DNA of 64,000 bases from positions 5,228,685 to 5,292,684 of the forward strand of contig CP141140.1 in the NCBI GenBank assembly GCA_035235625.1. Reading direction: 5' to 3'. Position numbers and translations under genes: made by a program. The notes beneath the pieces are model-generated. The model saw only the letters and a program-made list of their open reading frames with translations, did no database searches and had not been told where the DNA came from. This DNA is from Saururus chinensis. Taxonomy: Eukaryota; Streptophyta; Magnoliopsida; Piperales; Saururaceae. This document shows, piece after piece, positions 13,373 through 32,800 of the stretch (the first letter of the stretch is position 1; each line of letters starts with the position of its first letter).

Positions 13373-14076
13373 GGCGTCGTTTGGACGACGTTGTCCAATT
13401 GCTTTATGTCCGCTTTTTATTGTTTTCCATATAAATCTTGTTTGGTTAGGCAATTTAGACTAAACGCCTTACTTTGTTTCAAAAATGCATTTATTTCTAT
13501 TTTTGACTCATTTTTGTTTTTCAAGTGCTTTTTGCTCAACTCTCATCCTGAGGAGAATTAGGCTAAAAGTGTATCAAAAAAAGTAAAAATATCACAAGTT
13601 AACATTTTTGTCATTCTCTTCTCTCTTATTATAACACTGTTTTACATTTTTTCCTTTTTGCATGCGCGCGTTTTCCTATCCAGTAAAACCCCCTTCCCCC
13701 TTCTCCTCTCACCATATGCCCTTACACAATTTTTTTTCTTCTCTCTTGTGCTAACTCCCTTCCCTTTTCTCCTCTTCAATATAATTTTCTTCCTCTTCTC
13801 CTCCCACCATGACTACCCTTATTCGCCATTAATGACCACCCTCTTCCACCCAACATTTTTTCCTCTAATTATTTGAGGACAAAGTAGATATTTTTCATGA
13901 ATAGAGATGATATATAATACAATGGCTAACCAAACAAAATTTGTAAAACTTTTTTTAAAAAATTAATTTTTTATAATATATATCTAAACATAACCTACTT
14001 TTATTTTATTTTTAAAAAAATAATTTTAACTAAAAATAACTTTCCAGATGATACAAAACGTCATCCAAACGACGCC
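13373..14076. mobile_element. Tourist/PIF-Harbinger MITE (704 bp)
   Basis: Terminal inverted repeats are GGCGTCGTTTGGACGACGTT on the left and ACGTCATCCAAACGACGCC on the right. They are flanked by TAA at 13370-13372 and 14077-14079. The interior is CT-rich and AT-rich with no transposase. The segment AACTCTCATCCTGAGGAGAA matches the 166-bp element at 2167. A TAA target with GGCGTCGTTTGG termini is characteristic of this class. Confidence 0.78.
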
Positions 14077-14956
14077 TAAATTTAACATCGGCAAAGTTGA
14101 GGTGACAAAAGCCGGGGCCAAGCCTAGCCTTGCTTTGGCATCATGCCAAGTCAAGCCTAACTAAGCTGGGATGACCTGGAAGCCCGCTTAGCTAAGAAGA
14201 AGCGGCCAATAATGCCGATTAGGTCATTGGGTATGAGGTCACTGTTTGCTGCCACTTCTATCATGATTTGTCATCGCCTCAACGTCACTAGAATAAGAAA
14301 AGGTAAGTGTTTTTGTAGTTTAGTTATTAAGGGAATATGGAGAACATTAATAGGGAAGATGGGATAGAGAATACATAAGAGGATTTTTTCTCCGTGAGAC
14401 ATAAGGAAGTTAATAGGGTATATATAACCACATTTTAAAAAATATGACATTAATATAGTGCAATAATTTATAAAATAATTTTATATGCACCCCAATAATC
14501 CTTTCATTATCCTAATAACCCATCAACTCCCTCGTGAATTTATAACTAAAACAGGGTATTGAAGAGGATTAGTGGGTGTATATAGATTCATTTTATTTCG
14601 TATTCCCCGTAAAAAAAATAGCAGATATTTATATATGGGAAAACCTTAATTCACAGTTGCAACAGTTTTGAAGACAAGCTATCCTCACTGGCATTCACTG
14701 ACAAACATTTCACAGCTGGTAAAATTCATCGATCTACCATGATAGGTAATCATCGGAATGTGGATAGGCGTGGTTGGTGCTTCCCCCACCATCAATCAAG
14801 TACCTCGCAAGTTATACATATAAGGGATACAAGGGAAAAGAAACCCATTGCTACAGGAACGAATCTGATAATGGTAAAAAAACTTCAAACATTATTGCGG
14901 GCACCACATGTCACCTCTGCCGGACAACACCAAGAATGTCCCCTTCTCCTCGCTGC
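14077..14956. other. Spacer 3' of OPR3
   Basis: No gene was found. It should contain the OPR3 3' UTR and polyadenylation region (just below 14957), and otherwise low-complexity AT-rich sequence. Confidence 0.4.
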
Positions 14957-21068
<6,112 letters not shown>

Positions 21069-21736
21069 CTAAGCTTGTTACTGATTCTGAAAGAGAAGAA
21101 TCGGATACAGAGCGAGAGATGGGAGGGATAGCTGCGCTGGCTGGAGCCCCCCGGAGCTGCAGGCTGGGATGTGTAGGTCGATCACAAAACTGAGGTAATT
21201 AAAAGGGAGGTCTCAGAAATCCCATTACTAAAAATAAGAGGGGATTCCAAAACGTGTTAATCATGGGTCGGTACAGCTTTGATTGGGGAATAGAACCAAT
21301 AACGACGAGGACGATGAAGTTGGGTCCACGGCTCCCTGCCCCACTTCTGTTCATAGCTGCAGGGACTGCAACTCTCCCAGTGGATGCTCGGAAAACTTTA
21401 GTGGGTGGTGGGGGTGACTGGACGGCGGCCAAGCGAAAGGTCAAACAATGGAACACCTATGCCTGTGGGAAAGGATATTTGCCTTGGCTACAAAGTAGGA
21501 AGTCTGAATATCTACTCCACTTTCGTACAAAGCCTATATTTTTCTTCCGTTAGCATTTCTTCCGTAATGCTTACGGAAGGGAGAATGACCCCTGGAGGCT
21601 GCCCACGTGAGAATTCAAACATTTCGTGCAACGGAGAATGTTACTAACTTCTCGAGTACAATAGCCTACCATAAAAAGAAAAGGTTCGCTCCCACCATAA
21701 ATTGAGTCATAACTCATAACTCCAGCTATGGGAGGG
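21069..21736. promoter_or_regulatory. OPR3 upstream region with G-box
   Basis: This is sequence upstream of the OPR3 start codon. A perfect CACGTG G-box lies at 21604-21609, about 540 bp before the ATG. OPR3 genes are jasmonate-induced in other plants and MYC2-type factors bind G-boxes, so a role is possible but only inferred. A 9-bp-arm hairpin (CTTCCGTAA, TGC, TTACGGAAG) lies at 21559-21579. The transcription start was not located. Confidence 0.35.
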
Positions 21737-22165
21737 TAGTGTTGCATCTCAGTGGGGTTTTATACGACTTAAATAGGAATTAAATTTTTTGGACCCGATT
21801 TAACTTAATATAAGAACCTAATTTTTTAGACCCAACTTAAACTAAGATAGGAACCATAAAACCCGGGAACCAAAAATGGATCCAAAGTTCTATTTTGGGT
21901 TAGGTCGGTTTCAATAATTCAAACTAAATTGATACTATATTAGGTAGATTTTATTTATAAAAAATTATATAAGGGATAAATATAATTTTTTAAGTTAATT
22001 AGGAACTTAGGTTGGGTTGGTTCAGTTTTTGGGTTTTTCACATGCTTAGACCTGACCCAACTTGAGATTTACCTAGATATTTTTTCTTTAGCTCAACCCA
22101 ATCTGACTTGAGTTAATCTTGGGTTAGTTCTATCCGGATCGGGTTGGGTTTTCAATGCAACCCTA
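21737..22165. mobile_element. Probable hAT-like non-autonomous element
   Basis: Ends are TAGTGTTGCAT and ATGCAACCCTA (10 of 11 inverted). The interior is rich in GGGTTGGGTT and GACCCAACTT like the hAT-type elements at 27953 and 35899. The flanking 8-mers do not match, so the target duplication is lost or the ends are misjudged. Confidence 0.45.
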
Positions 22166-25100
22166 GAGGCACATGCATTTTTTAAGTCGATAAATCATCC
22201 ATACCTATAAACTAGGGGCGACATTGGGCAAGTTTGGGCCTGCTTAGAGCCCGCTCAAGGAGCGGGTCATGCAGACCTAGCCCATTAGGATGAGGGGTAG
22301 GCCCAACATGGCCCGTAGGCCCCTCATAGCCTAGCCGTGACTAGAGTGTTTGGTCGTGGCCTACTGACTGCTAATCGCGGCTAGTAACTTGACCATTCCT
22401 GTGTCTTTAAGGAATTTTTTTAAATCCCCATTTTTTTGTGATTTTGAAGAATATAGTTTTTATTAGCGAGCAAATCAACAGTACTTTGTATGCTTCTTTT
22501 GCATTCTTATTATCATTATACCGATGAAACTTATCTCGACAAGTATTTGAGTAGATCAAGTTTGCATTTTGAGGCTGACTATTAAGGTTTAGGGTGCCAT
22601 TAAAAAAAAAAACTTCTTCGCCGTCCCGCTCAACTTCTCGCTCCCAATCGCTTTCTCGCTCTTGCCCTCCCCTATCCAAGAAAAGGTATACGCTTACTTT
22701 GCCCTTTCTTCCTCTATTGTTCTCTCTAGGGTTTGGATTTGAGCTAATGATTTTGATTTTTACCTCTTATCATATCTTTCAATAAATTTTCCACAATGTA
22801 GTGTGCTTGTGTAATTATGTTTTTTTCCCTCTTCAAAGCTGTAAAATAAATTTGTGTTGACTGTTTAGCTTCAATCAAGCTTAATTTCTTGGCTTCGCTT
22901 TTGGGTTTGATGCAGGTTTGTCAATGACGTTACTTCAATTTAGTACTTGCTCACTTTTGTGTTTTGTATTATGTATGTAAACTTTTTTATCAAAGAGATT
23001 ATGCTGAGTAGGGCTTTTTTTAATTGATCAAGGAGGCTATGACTGGCCCTTTTTATGTGTGCGTTTAACACTAACAAGAGTATTTTGTTAGAAGTTGGCT
23101 CTCATAGGTATGTCACCAAATTCTATAACGTATTTTAGTGTGAAGAAAATTGGAGTAGTTGTGTCCTTTATGCTATTTATCATACAAAAATGGTTATGAA
23201 TTAAGTGATTAGATATGGCAGGAGAAATGGTTAGTTTTATGTTTCACTATGAAGGGTATCAGAGAGGTTATTCATCAAGGAGCCTTCTAATCATGATGAA
23301 CTTAAGATGTAAGTGACTAGTAAAGTTGGTTGAGATCGGAGGAGATGGAAAATTATAATAAATTGTCACTTCCCAATATTTAGAATGAGATCAACTCTAC
23401 TACGTGTAGAGGACAAGGCTTCATTTAGTCAAATATTTTATTATTCATCTCAAGTATGCATGTTCAAGCTATTTCTAAAAAAAGAGGCCCAATTGCCTAG
23501 TTTTGAAAGTGAATGGTAGGGTGTAAGTAGGAGCTCATAAAGGAACTCCCACATAAACGTGAGTAATAGAAGGCACATACAAATGCCAATGGATGATAAT
23601 GTAGATGATAATTTGTATATGACAATAGTGTTGAACAAACGTCATAGGTCATCCGCACCTATTGGCGATGGAAGTGGACCTAGATGGAGGTAAGGTTTTA
23701 TAAGATTTTTCATGTGAATATTTTAATTGTCTATGAAAATAATGAGAATAAGTTTTAAATTTTGTGTGTAATACGTAAGGTACACATGTTATGCACATGA
23801 GATGGTATTTGACAATTACATGCAGATATATTCTACCCCGCGATGATCCAGAGGGGATGACCTATTAGCCAGGGGACACGTCTGAGGCAACTTTGGTAAG
23901 TATATCTTAATTATATTTTTATTTATCATTTATTATTTACTTTTATCTTTTTTATAGCTTGGTTTAATGTGACAGACATATATACATTTAAATGATGTTG
24001 TCAACACCTATACTTCATGTGAGGTCTTATTAGCCTAATGTCAATCGATCAACGAACACAATGAAGATGTCCTTTGTAGCTCACCACTACTTAAGTCGAT
24101 TATTACGGACATACATTGGCGTTATCCCATCGACAAGGCAACTCAAACACTGTTGAGGCATGCTTCATACACGGATATTCTATCTTCATCTCCAACAATA
24201 TTCTCTCTTTTATTTTCACGAGCTTCAGCTGCACATGATAATCCACGTCCATCTTCTATGGCTGCTCGTGTGGATCCAGCCCATCCTCAGTAAGTTGAGA
24301 TGTCAAATATTTCGAGAGTATATACTATACGACAACGGGCAGCTCATGCGGATCCGATCTCATTATCTTTAGAGGCATGCTTGGACGAGTTATATGTTAT
24401 TTACGCGGAGCAAAAGGACCCAGTAGAGGAGCTTCATTTCCAAGGGTATGATCGAGATCGAGGTTGAGGTGGTAGGAATAGGAGAAGTAAAGCTAATTAG
24501 AGTTGTGATATATTTTTTCAAATGTATAAAGTGTAAACTTCTTGTGCAAACCAAACATTTGAGAAATATTTTATCTAATTTATATGTATTTCATAAGACT
24601 TTCTAATTACCGGATGTGTGGCTATCCAGGTATTTTATATTTTATTTCTACAAGGGTAAGTTTTGTTAAAAAAATCTTTAAAAATTTATTTGATTTAAGT
24701 TTGTCCTTTAAAGGGACAAAAGCACCACAAACTATGAAAATTCGCTAAACTTGGGTGTTTGCGTCCTTCAAAATTGGGTAAAGGACGAAATCAACCTTCG
24801 AAAAGACAAAATTACCTAAAAAATTTAAAAAACAAACACGCAGGCTGCGGCGCATGGCTAGCACTTGTGGCAAAAAGCAATAGTCATTAATTTCATCTCT
24901 GTTATTTTAATAATTATTATTTTTAAATTATATTTATATATATTAAATTTCTCGTAACTTGACTCATATTTAACATATTCATAATTATTGAAATCTAATT
25001 ACAAAAGAAACAAAGGCCTTGATAGTGATTTACTAAGAAATGAGTCCGGTGGAATGACAGTCTTTCATAGCATAAAGAGAAGCATTAAGAGAGATAAAAG

Positions 25101-26822
25101 ATGGGAGGAGCTCGGTTGAATCAGATTTAAATGGCTCGGGGCAGTAGATGCCATCGGTAAACTGAAAACTTATATATTAATTAGTTATTATAATTTTAAT
25201 GAAAATAAGCCCATACGTTAATTGGTAATTTAGGGAAGAAAAAGGCACACAGAAATCGTAAGGTTTCTTAGTTTTGAAAAATCATAATTAACGGTTCACT
25301 CGTTAGGTTTGCTCATTCTCTCTCAAATACACATTACGGGGACTTTTATTTGGTATTCGTGTCTCATTTACTCATTTCCCCTCTAGCCGGTCCTAGGCCT
25401 TTGCATGTATATAAATAAAATGCTTGGCCTGAGAATCGCCAGTGACATCATACCGGCATCACGAAATACTACACTTGAATAGAGTGCAAACTCGTGCGGT
25501 CCCCGGCGAATCCGCTTAGGTTTCCTGAGTATAGATTACTCAGATTAATTCTATAAACAAAACCACAAACCTCAATAACAAACAAACAGAAACAAAAGAT
25601 ATAATTCTCCTCCATGCCTACTCGGTCAAGTTTCAAGGATTTGCCAGCTGAGTTTATTTCGCCGTTCCTATACGTCCTAGTACTTAAGGTAGGACCCGAA
25701 AAAATTGATCAAAGCTGAACCATAAGTAAACCGGCTTTGCTTCTTAAGCATTTATAAAAAAACATTTATGACAGTACTAATGACGCAATGTAACTGAGTT
25801 AGATCAAACAGCAATCTACCCATTCCAAACATATTGCACTTTACAGAATCTCACAAATCAACGCAACAACAATTTCCGAATCCACGAAAGAACAAAGTGA
25901 CACACTAAATCCATAATGAAGGTCACCTGAATAAATCCACGAGTACAACGAAAATAGCTCAATACGGACACTTCATCACAGATGAGATTACTTACAATTT
26001 GAACTACCTCAGCCTATTTATATCCTACTCATTTTCCTCCCTAACTAAACTAAAATACCCCCGGTCCACCATGTTGAACTCATTCTTTTACCATGGAATA
26101 GCTGCTCTACATCTACCAAGCTATACAATGAATGGGCGATTTACATATGCAGCCTTGTGTCTCCACTAAAAATTACTCCATGATCTATTCGCAAGAACGG
26201 TAAGGCTGCATAGTTACCATTTCATGCTTGTGACCCCATTTTTACGTACTCTATGGCTGATGAACCACATGATAACATTGAACATCATCAAAGAAAAAAA
26301 GAAACCGTTTATATCAAGGTAGAGGAAGCCTACAATACCTAGCTAGTGATCCAAAGTCCATACAGAACTGTATGGCCGGTCATTTACGCCCTCAGATGGG
26401 CCAGATCACTACACATTTGTTGTATCGCATTTTCTTCTCTTTATTTTTTTCTGTGATTCTCACTTCAACCCTAGTGGCTTAATCGTATTGCGTTGGCAGT
26501 GGACGCAACCCCACGATGATGCAGAATAGTGGGTAGCAAAAGGTTTATAAGATCATACCCTCCTAAATAAAATTCAAAGGAGGTAAGTGCATTTTTTCTC
26601 CATTGCGCTTTCCACCCATCAACTGCCAGGAAAAGGGACATCCATACCAACGAGATTACGAGAGCACGTGGACAGTTACCCCAATCTTTAAACTCTGGAC
26701 GAGCGGGTAACGATCAGCCCTGAACAACTGGCCGTCATGAGGCCAACATTTGGTCACTGAAAGAAAGAGTAAATCCTTACACACGAGGTCCGCAGACCCC
26801 ACAAGGTAGACATAGCTTACAT
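22166..26822. other. Long spacer between OPR3 and CTR9
   Basis: No intact gene was found. A G/C-richer scrap at 22204-22340 starts TAGGGGCGACATTGGGC and resembles one end of a hAT-type element. 24148-24500 is a decayed coding region, listed separately. The remainder is AT-rich, with the CTR9 3' UTR expected just below 26823. Confidence 0.4.
24148..24500 (+). pseudogene. Decayed coding region of unknown origin
   Basis: One frame reads through about 115 codons with only two internal stops (a TAA after HPQ and a TGA where the frame otherwise reads RDRG.GGRNRR), and ends at TAG at 24498-24500. The predicted peptide is Ser/Ala-rich, then has SLEACLDELYVIYAEQKDP, and ends in a basic Gly/Arg tail (RDRG, GGRNRRSKAN). 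Such tails are common on C-termini of plant transposon proteins, including the plant-mobile-domain group, but no domain is diagnostic. I do not assign a function. Confidence 0.35.
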
Positions 26823-29800
26823 TCAATCCTCATCCTCATTATCATCTCCGACATTATTTTCCCTAATTTCTCCATCACTATCTTGTAATCCGGGAGAATT
26901 ATCTCCCCCGACAGGTCTCCTCTCTGATGGTTCCTCATCGTCAGATTCATACCAGGCTCGCCTTCTTCGGTTGGCAGCTGGTAGGAGTGCACCCTTCAAA
27001 GAATAAAAAAGGATTGAATAAATATTAAAAGGAAAGATGGCAACATAAATAATTCAAATTCAAATTTATCAAAGGAAATTTATTTGAGTCCATCCCATAA
27101 CTCAGAAGAAGGTAGAATACCGAATCATATTCCCCATCAGAATCTTCAAGCCCAGCAGCTGCAAGAAGATCTTGAGCATTTTCTGCCCCACCATCATCCT
27201 CATGGTTATTTCTCAATTTTGCATCATCCTCCATCTCATCCTGCTCGTCCATTATGTCTGCATCCGCTTCCTCTAATTCATATAGCGATTTTGAGTTCTT
27301 ATCTCTCTTTCTCCTCTTCCCTCCCTTCCTCTTCCGCTTATCGCTGTGGCCACCTTCTTCGTCCTCTGCATGGGGTCGATCCTTTCGCTTACTTGCTGAA
27401 ATACTAGTTTTCCATTGTTCCTGTGGATTGAATGAATTATTGTTTTTAAACTGTGCATAGATTAGATACACACGTGCATATCCATGCATGCAAAGGCAAA
27501 TGAAGATCAAAAACCTCACTTCTAAGTATTAATAATATGCAATGAGGAAGCAAAAAGATGAAATGAGTCATAACAAAAGTAAATTACCAAAAAAAACATT
27601 TATATAAAGAGACAATAGAGAAAACAAAGTAAAATGAAGATAAAGAAACAAAATAAAATAAAATGAATGGGGAATCAACTTAGCAGCAGATACCAGAGGG
27701 AGACACAGTTAGCCGATGGAAGCATCCAAGTCATATCCTAGTTTATTAGGTAAAATACTCGTCATCATGACACTATTAATATCAATAATGCCTACCTGCT
27801 ATCTGGGCTGGGGTTGACAGCCATTATCCAACTCCATGATTCAAGTTGGTTATGCTGGGAAATATAATCTCAAAATTCGTTAATTAAAAATGTTTATTCT
27901 AATAGGGACATCTAATTGTGAGTGATCTACTCAAATTTTAAAAATTAAGGGGTAGGGCTGTCAGAACTTGACCCGAACCGCATATCCCAACCAGACCAAC
28001 CCTACTAATATCAAATTAGAGATAGGGTTGGACCCAATTAACATAAGAGTGGGGTTGGGTAATTACCTAACTAATCTGCCTAAACCTGCTAAACCCGTTT
28101 ACCTGACGTGCAATATTTCCACTTTCCAAACCCAACCTGAGTTTTGACTTGTGAAGATATGTTTACTCATTGTTGATTGGTCTTCCCTCAACTGCCAATT
28201 TTAAACCCTAAGATCTCGTGTCCACAATCCTTTGAGAGTTCACGACCTGAAGGAAATATACACAATATACACTCGACATTTGTTGAAAATGTGAACTAAA
28301 TGAGATTATTAAAGTAGTAATCTTTTGTTACTTGCATAACCCGACCCAAGTAGGGTTAGGGTTTGCATGTTCAACCCTTTTAAGTTTAAGGTCAAGGCCA
28401 ACCCAACCCGACCCTTTTGACAGCCCGATTAAGGATGCTTACTATGTTCTTGAAGTTTTTAAGTCCTCTTTCTGCTTTACATAGGCAAAGAAACTAACCC
28501 TTCCCAGGCGCTCTTACATTCTCCAATGTTTTATTTTTCATCTGTAAGTTGATCAAAATTGGCTAAGAAATGGAAACTATTTCCCCATCTTTCTGGCAAA
28601 CGCCATGCAAGGCGTAAATGCAAAATCAGTTGAGTCCATGCAAGCATTTGTAATTCTTCTCCCATCTCCTTCTGTACTTTTGAGTGTGACAATGGTTTCC
28701 AAAATTCAGTTTGTACATTTCCTTATTAGGAGAAAAAGACAATCAACAAGCTTCACTTCATTAAATATTTTTTCTACCCTTTCCCTTTAGACCCTGGTTC
28801 CAAAATCTGATGATAACTGAAAATCCAATGACAAACCATATTTTTACTATTCATATTATTTCAATGGGAACCCAACTTCTGTCACAACTTATATACATCA
28901 AAAATTTACCCACACAATTATTAATAACAAAGACACACAAGTGTTCTAAGTTTAAGTATAATCTATTACTCACCACTTATCCAGCCAGCGGAGATGTCAT
29001 TTCAAAGTTATGTTTATAAGGGTAGGAATCATTTCATAATAAATCCAAGGGCTGCTGTGATTTCCCCAATCACTCCCATACAAGAACATAAAGTGTTGAG
29101 AAGGTTTAAAAAACTTATTTCTTAAAACCTGGATTAATCTATGTGACGTTGTTAATAGCCATAGGAGAGAATCACAATGGCAACAGCGTTGACAACAGAA
29201 ATTTTCTTCTCAAATCCCACTTAATTCCATTATCTAAAGTCTAGTAAAGACTGAGGACCCAAAAGGCATTAATATTCCAAAGAATCATCTTAAAGCAAAA
29301 CCTCAGAAGTTGTCTGAACTGAAATGTATAACAAGCATAAAGAGGAAAGTAAGCAAAATGTTTAAAACAAGCCCAAACCTTTATACGCTCAAAATGTTGC
29401 TCTTGTTGAATCACTTGTTTCAGTTCATCCTCCTGTTTTCTCCTTTCAAGCTGTTCGGTAATGAAAAAACCAACAAAACCTTGTCATCCAACATATAAAC
29501 AAGAGAGAATAAGACCTTACCTTTAACAAACCTGAAATTTCCTTTGCTCTTCAGCTTTACGACGAGCTTCCTCAGCCAAAGAAACTTGGCGAGCCACTTC
29601 CATTCTCTGACGGTTCTGTTGCTCTTCACGTTCTGCAGCTTCACAATGAACCTTAGCCGCACCCAGCAAATGCTTACAGTACTCAACATGGGTTTCTATT
29701 TTTTTTATATCAAACCCATGAAAATGATAACTGCTAGCTGCAGACAGCTGGCTGAAGATGCAAACAGCATTTTTTAATTCTGCAACTGTTGAGCGTACCT

Positions 29801-32800
29801 GCAAGTGATGTAAGAATAATTATAAGCTTTACTTGAATAAATAACTAAAATATATAGATAAGATTCAATGTATCCAGTATCAATTAATGCTAAATATGGA
29901 ACCATTTTGATTTTGCTACATTATGTTTTCAAATTTAACAAAAGAAACAAGAGACTAAAAAAACGAATATATGAGAAAAAACAAAGAGAGGGAAGGAAGA
30001 GGGTGGGGCAGGGGCGGGGAGACCTCATCTGCTGTTCTCTTTGTCTTCTGTAGGGTAGATGCCGAAAATTTTTGCATTGCAACTCCAGCATCAAACCGAA
30101 ACATGTAATTTGAAGGTGCCAAATGAATGGCTCTTAAAAGTGTCCTTTTGCAGTCTTGCCATTGCTCCGCATCATAATGAGTACGAGCTAAATAAAGAAG
30201 AATCTGTGTGTCTGTGTTATAATAGAACTTCCGCAAGCAATTTTGATACTGCAAAGATGATAAGATTGACTTGAATAATCATAAACAAGTGCCATATTGA
30301 AGGATTAAGCATATAAGCCAGATATCAACTTGCCATTTTAACAGCTAAAGCAAAATGACCCTGAGCGAAGTAGACATGTGCCAGGTTTATCCATACATCT
30401 GGCATCTGGACAAAAACACTTCCACTAGCTGCTTCTTGAACCTACAAATGAGAAAGTTGAGATAGCGCATTTAAATTATGGCACATCATATAAGGCACGC
30501 TTACAATCCACACACATAGCATTATGTACCCTAATACAATATATAATACACTTAATGTTGTTTTAAAAAAATTAAGGATATCTCACCTGTGTAAATATAT
30601 CCTTTGAAACATCGAAATGGCCTTTCTCAGCTGAGACCACTCCAGCACCATTGGCAGCATATAGATTTCCAGGATGCTGAACTAGCACCTGCTTAGCATG
30701 AAAGGCACACATAAATTTCTAAAGTTTTGCCTTCAAAATTCGGAAGGCTTGAGAAAAGTCAGGGAGATAATCTCATTACTTTGGTAAATAATTCTTTCGA
30801 CTTTTCAAGATGAGTTGCTTCTAGTTTTGGACCTCTTTTTTCTGAGCGAATGGCTGCAAAGTAGTTCCAGTTACCCTAAAAAATGCAAAGAGTAGCTCAT
30901 TGAAGCCATAACAAGAACATCTGATACAGCTAATTGAACTTAACAACAAAGTTAATTCATGCATAAACTAACATGCGTAGTTCAAGACCTTTTTTGCAAT
31001 CTCCAAAACCAAAAAATTGATGGACATAGACATACATTAACGAGTTACAAACAAGAAAATGTAGGGGAAAAGTTGCATACTCACAAGAGCAAGTGTTGCA
31101 TAAGAATCTTTTCCATCAGTTGCATCTTTAGCAGCACGGAGGGTTTCTTTTGCCTTGACCCAGTCATCATTCTTAAGCTCCAAGCTGCCGAGCATGGATA
31201 AGGCATTGGGGCATTTATCATCGATTTTAAGAGCATTCCCTATCTAAAGTCAGGAGAAGTATCACTTATCATTAACCACAAATTAACAGAATTTTGATAG
31301 AGAACACTGGGCTGCCAGAACCCTGCACTCAATCCAAGGGTTTCCAGGCATGGCAGAACCCTATATCAGCACTCTAAATTACCAAATGAGAAGCTGGATA
31401 CAAGAGAGCTCAACTGACTCACCAACTCCATGCTCAATTCTAAATTATTGCGCTCTTTAGCAATTACTGCAAGCCGCATATAAGCATCAACGTAGTCCGG
31501 ATACTGCTAAGATTGTCTAAAAAGATTAGATATATTTACATATTAAAGTAGCAATATCAATTGTAAATTACTAAAAAAGAATAAATTCCATATGAACAGC
31601 TAACAACAGACATACACTTTTAGAAAGAGTGAATGCAAATACAAGCAAACAACAGGCACAATGTGTGAGAGAGAGCAACCTTAAAGATAATCATCCGGTA
31701 TAAGACACTAGCTTTCTCGCTATCATGCAACTGCTCAAGTAATCTGGCAAAGTTATATAAGGTTGTAACTTTGTACCAAGGCAGCTCCACGGAATAACCA
31801 TCAGCTTCAAGCTGTTGGAACAGCGTTATGTCCTTGTATTTAACTGCAGATACAGCAGAATCCACACTAGAACTATGTATTCTCCCATCCATAACGTAAA
31901 GCCAAATACCATCACCCATTGCCTCTTTAAATGTTTGTTCAGCAAACTGAGAAGGCAAAGGGAAAATAACTTCATGAGAGCATAAAAGTTACATGGACCA
32001 TTCAGTTCCATATTAAATGAGGCCATAGACGGTAAGGTGGTCCCATGCGGCATTGGACCAAGTTCTCTTTCAATGTTAAATTTCAATAATACCAAAATAT
32101 AACTTGGTGAGACAATAAACCAAACCTCAAATTCGCCTCTCTCAAATTGAAGAACGCTAATATTGTTTAGCAACTCTATCGGAACCTCTTCACCACCCTT
32201 TTTTAAAAGACTCCTTGCCTGCTACAAATAGATGAGTCTGATTCCATACATCATGTTATGTCCAAATTCAAAATTAATAAAACACAGTTCCTCTCTCCGA
32301 CATTAGTCATTTTGAAAAACCAAATAGGACACAAAATGTGAGACTAAAAAAGCAAAAGTGCAACCTTAAGCAATATTATTCGGTAAACTCTTCGTTTCTA
32401 TAGAATCAATGTCCGACTGTGTCAAGAGAGTGCAAGTTGCAACATCTTACTAGCATTTTATGCAAGACAAAAATATCACCATCAGACCAATATCTTATTA
32501 ATTGAGCGTTTAATAACAACTTGGATATTGACTACAAAATTGCAATCAAAATGCTTGTTATAAACCAAGTTGCCTCAAAAGTCCGGCTCTGATATTATGT
32601 TAGAAACCGAAGTTGTCTCAACAGCTCGAGCTGTTAAGGAATGACAAGCCTAGACCGGTCCAAACAGAAAGATGCAGATAGAGACACAAATTATCCAAGA
32701 ATGCATTACTTTTAAATTGGTCCTCACTGCATAGCTGGGATGGGTAACAAATTCTTGCATACAAATATTTCATAGGGCTATGTTGGTCCATAGGGCCCCA

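Noticed and set aside
27084-27407. 107-codon plus-strand open frame
   Set aside because: Reverse of the acidic/basic CTR9 exon 23; the minus strand is the true coding strand.
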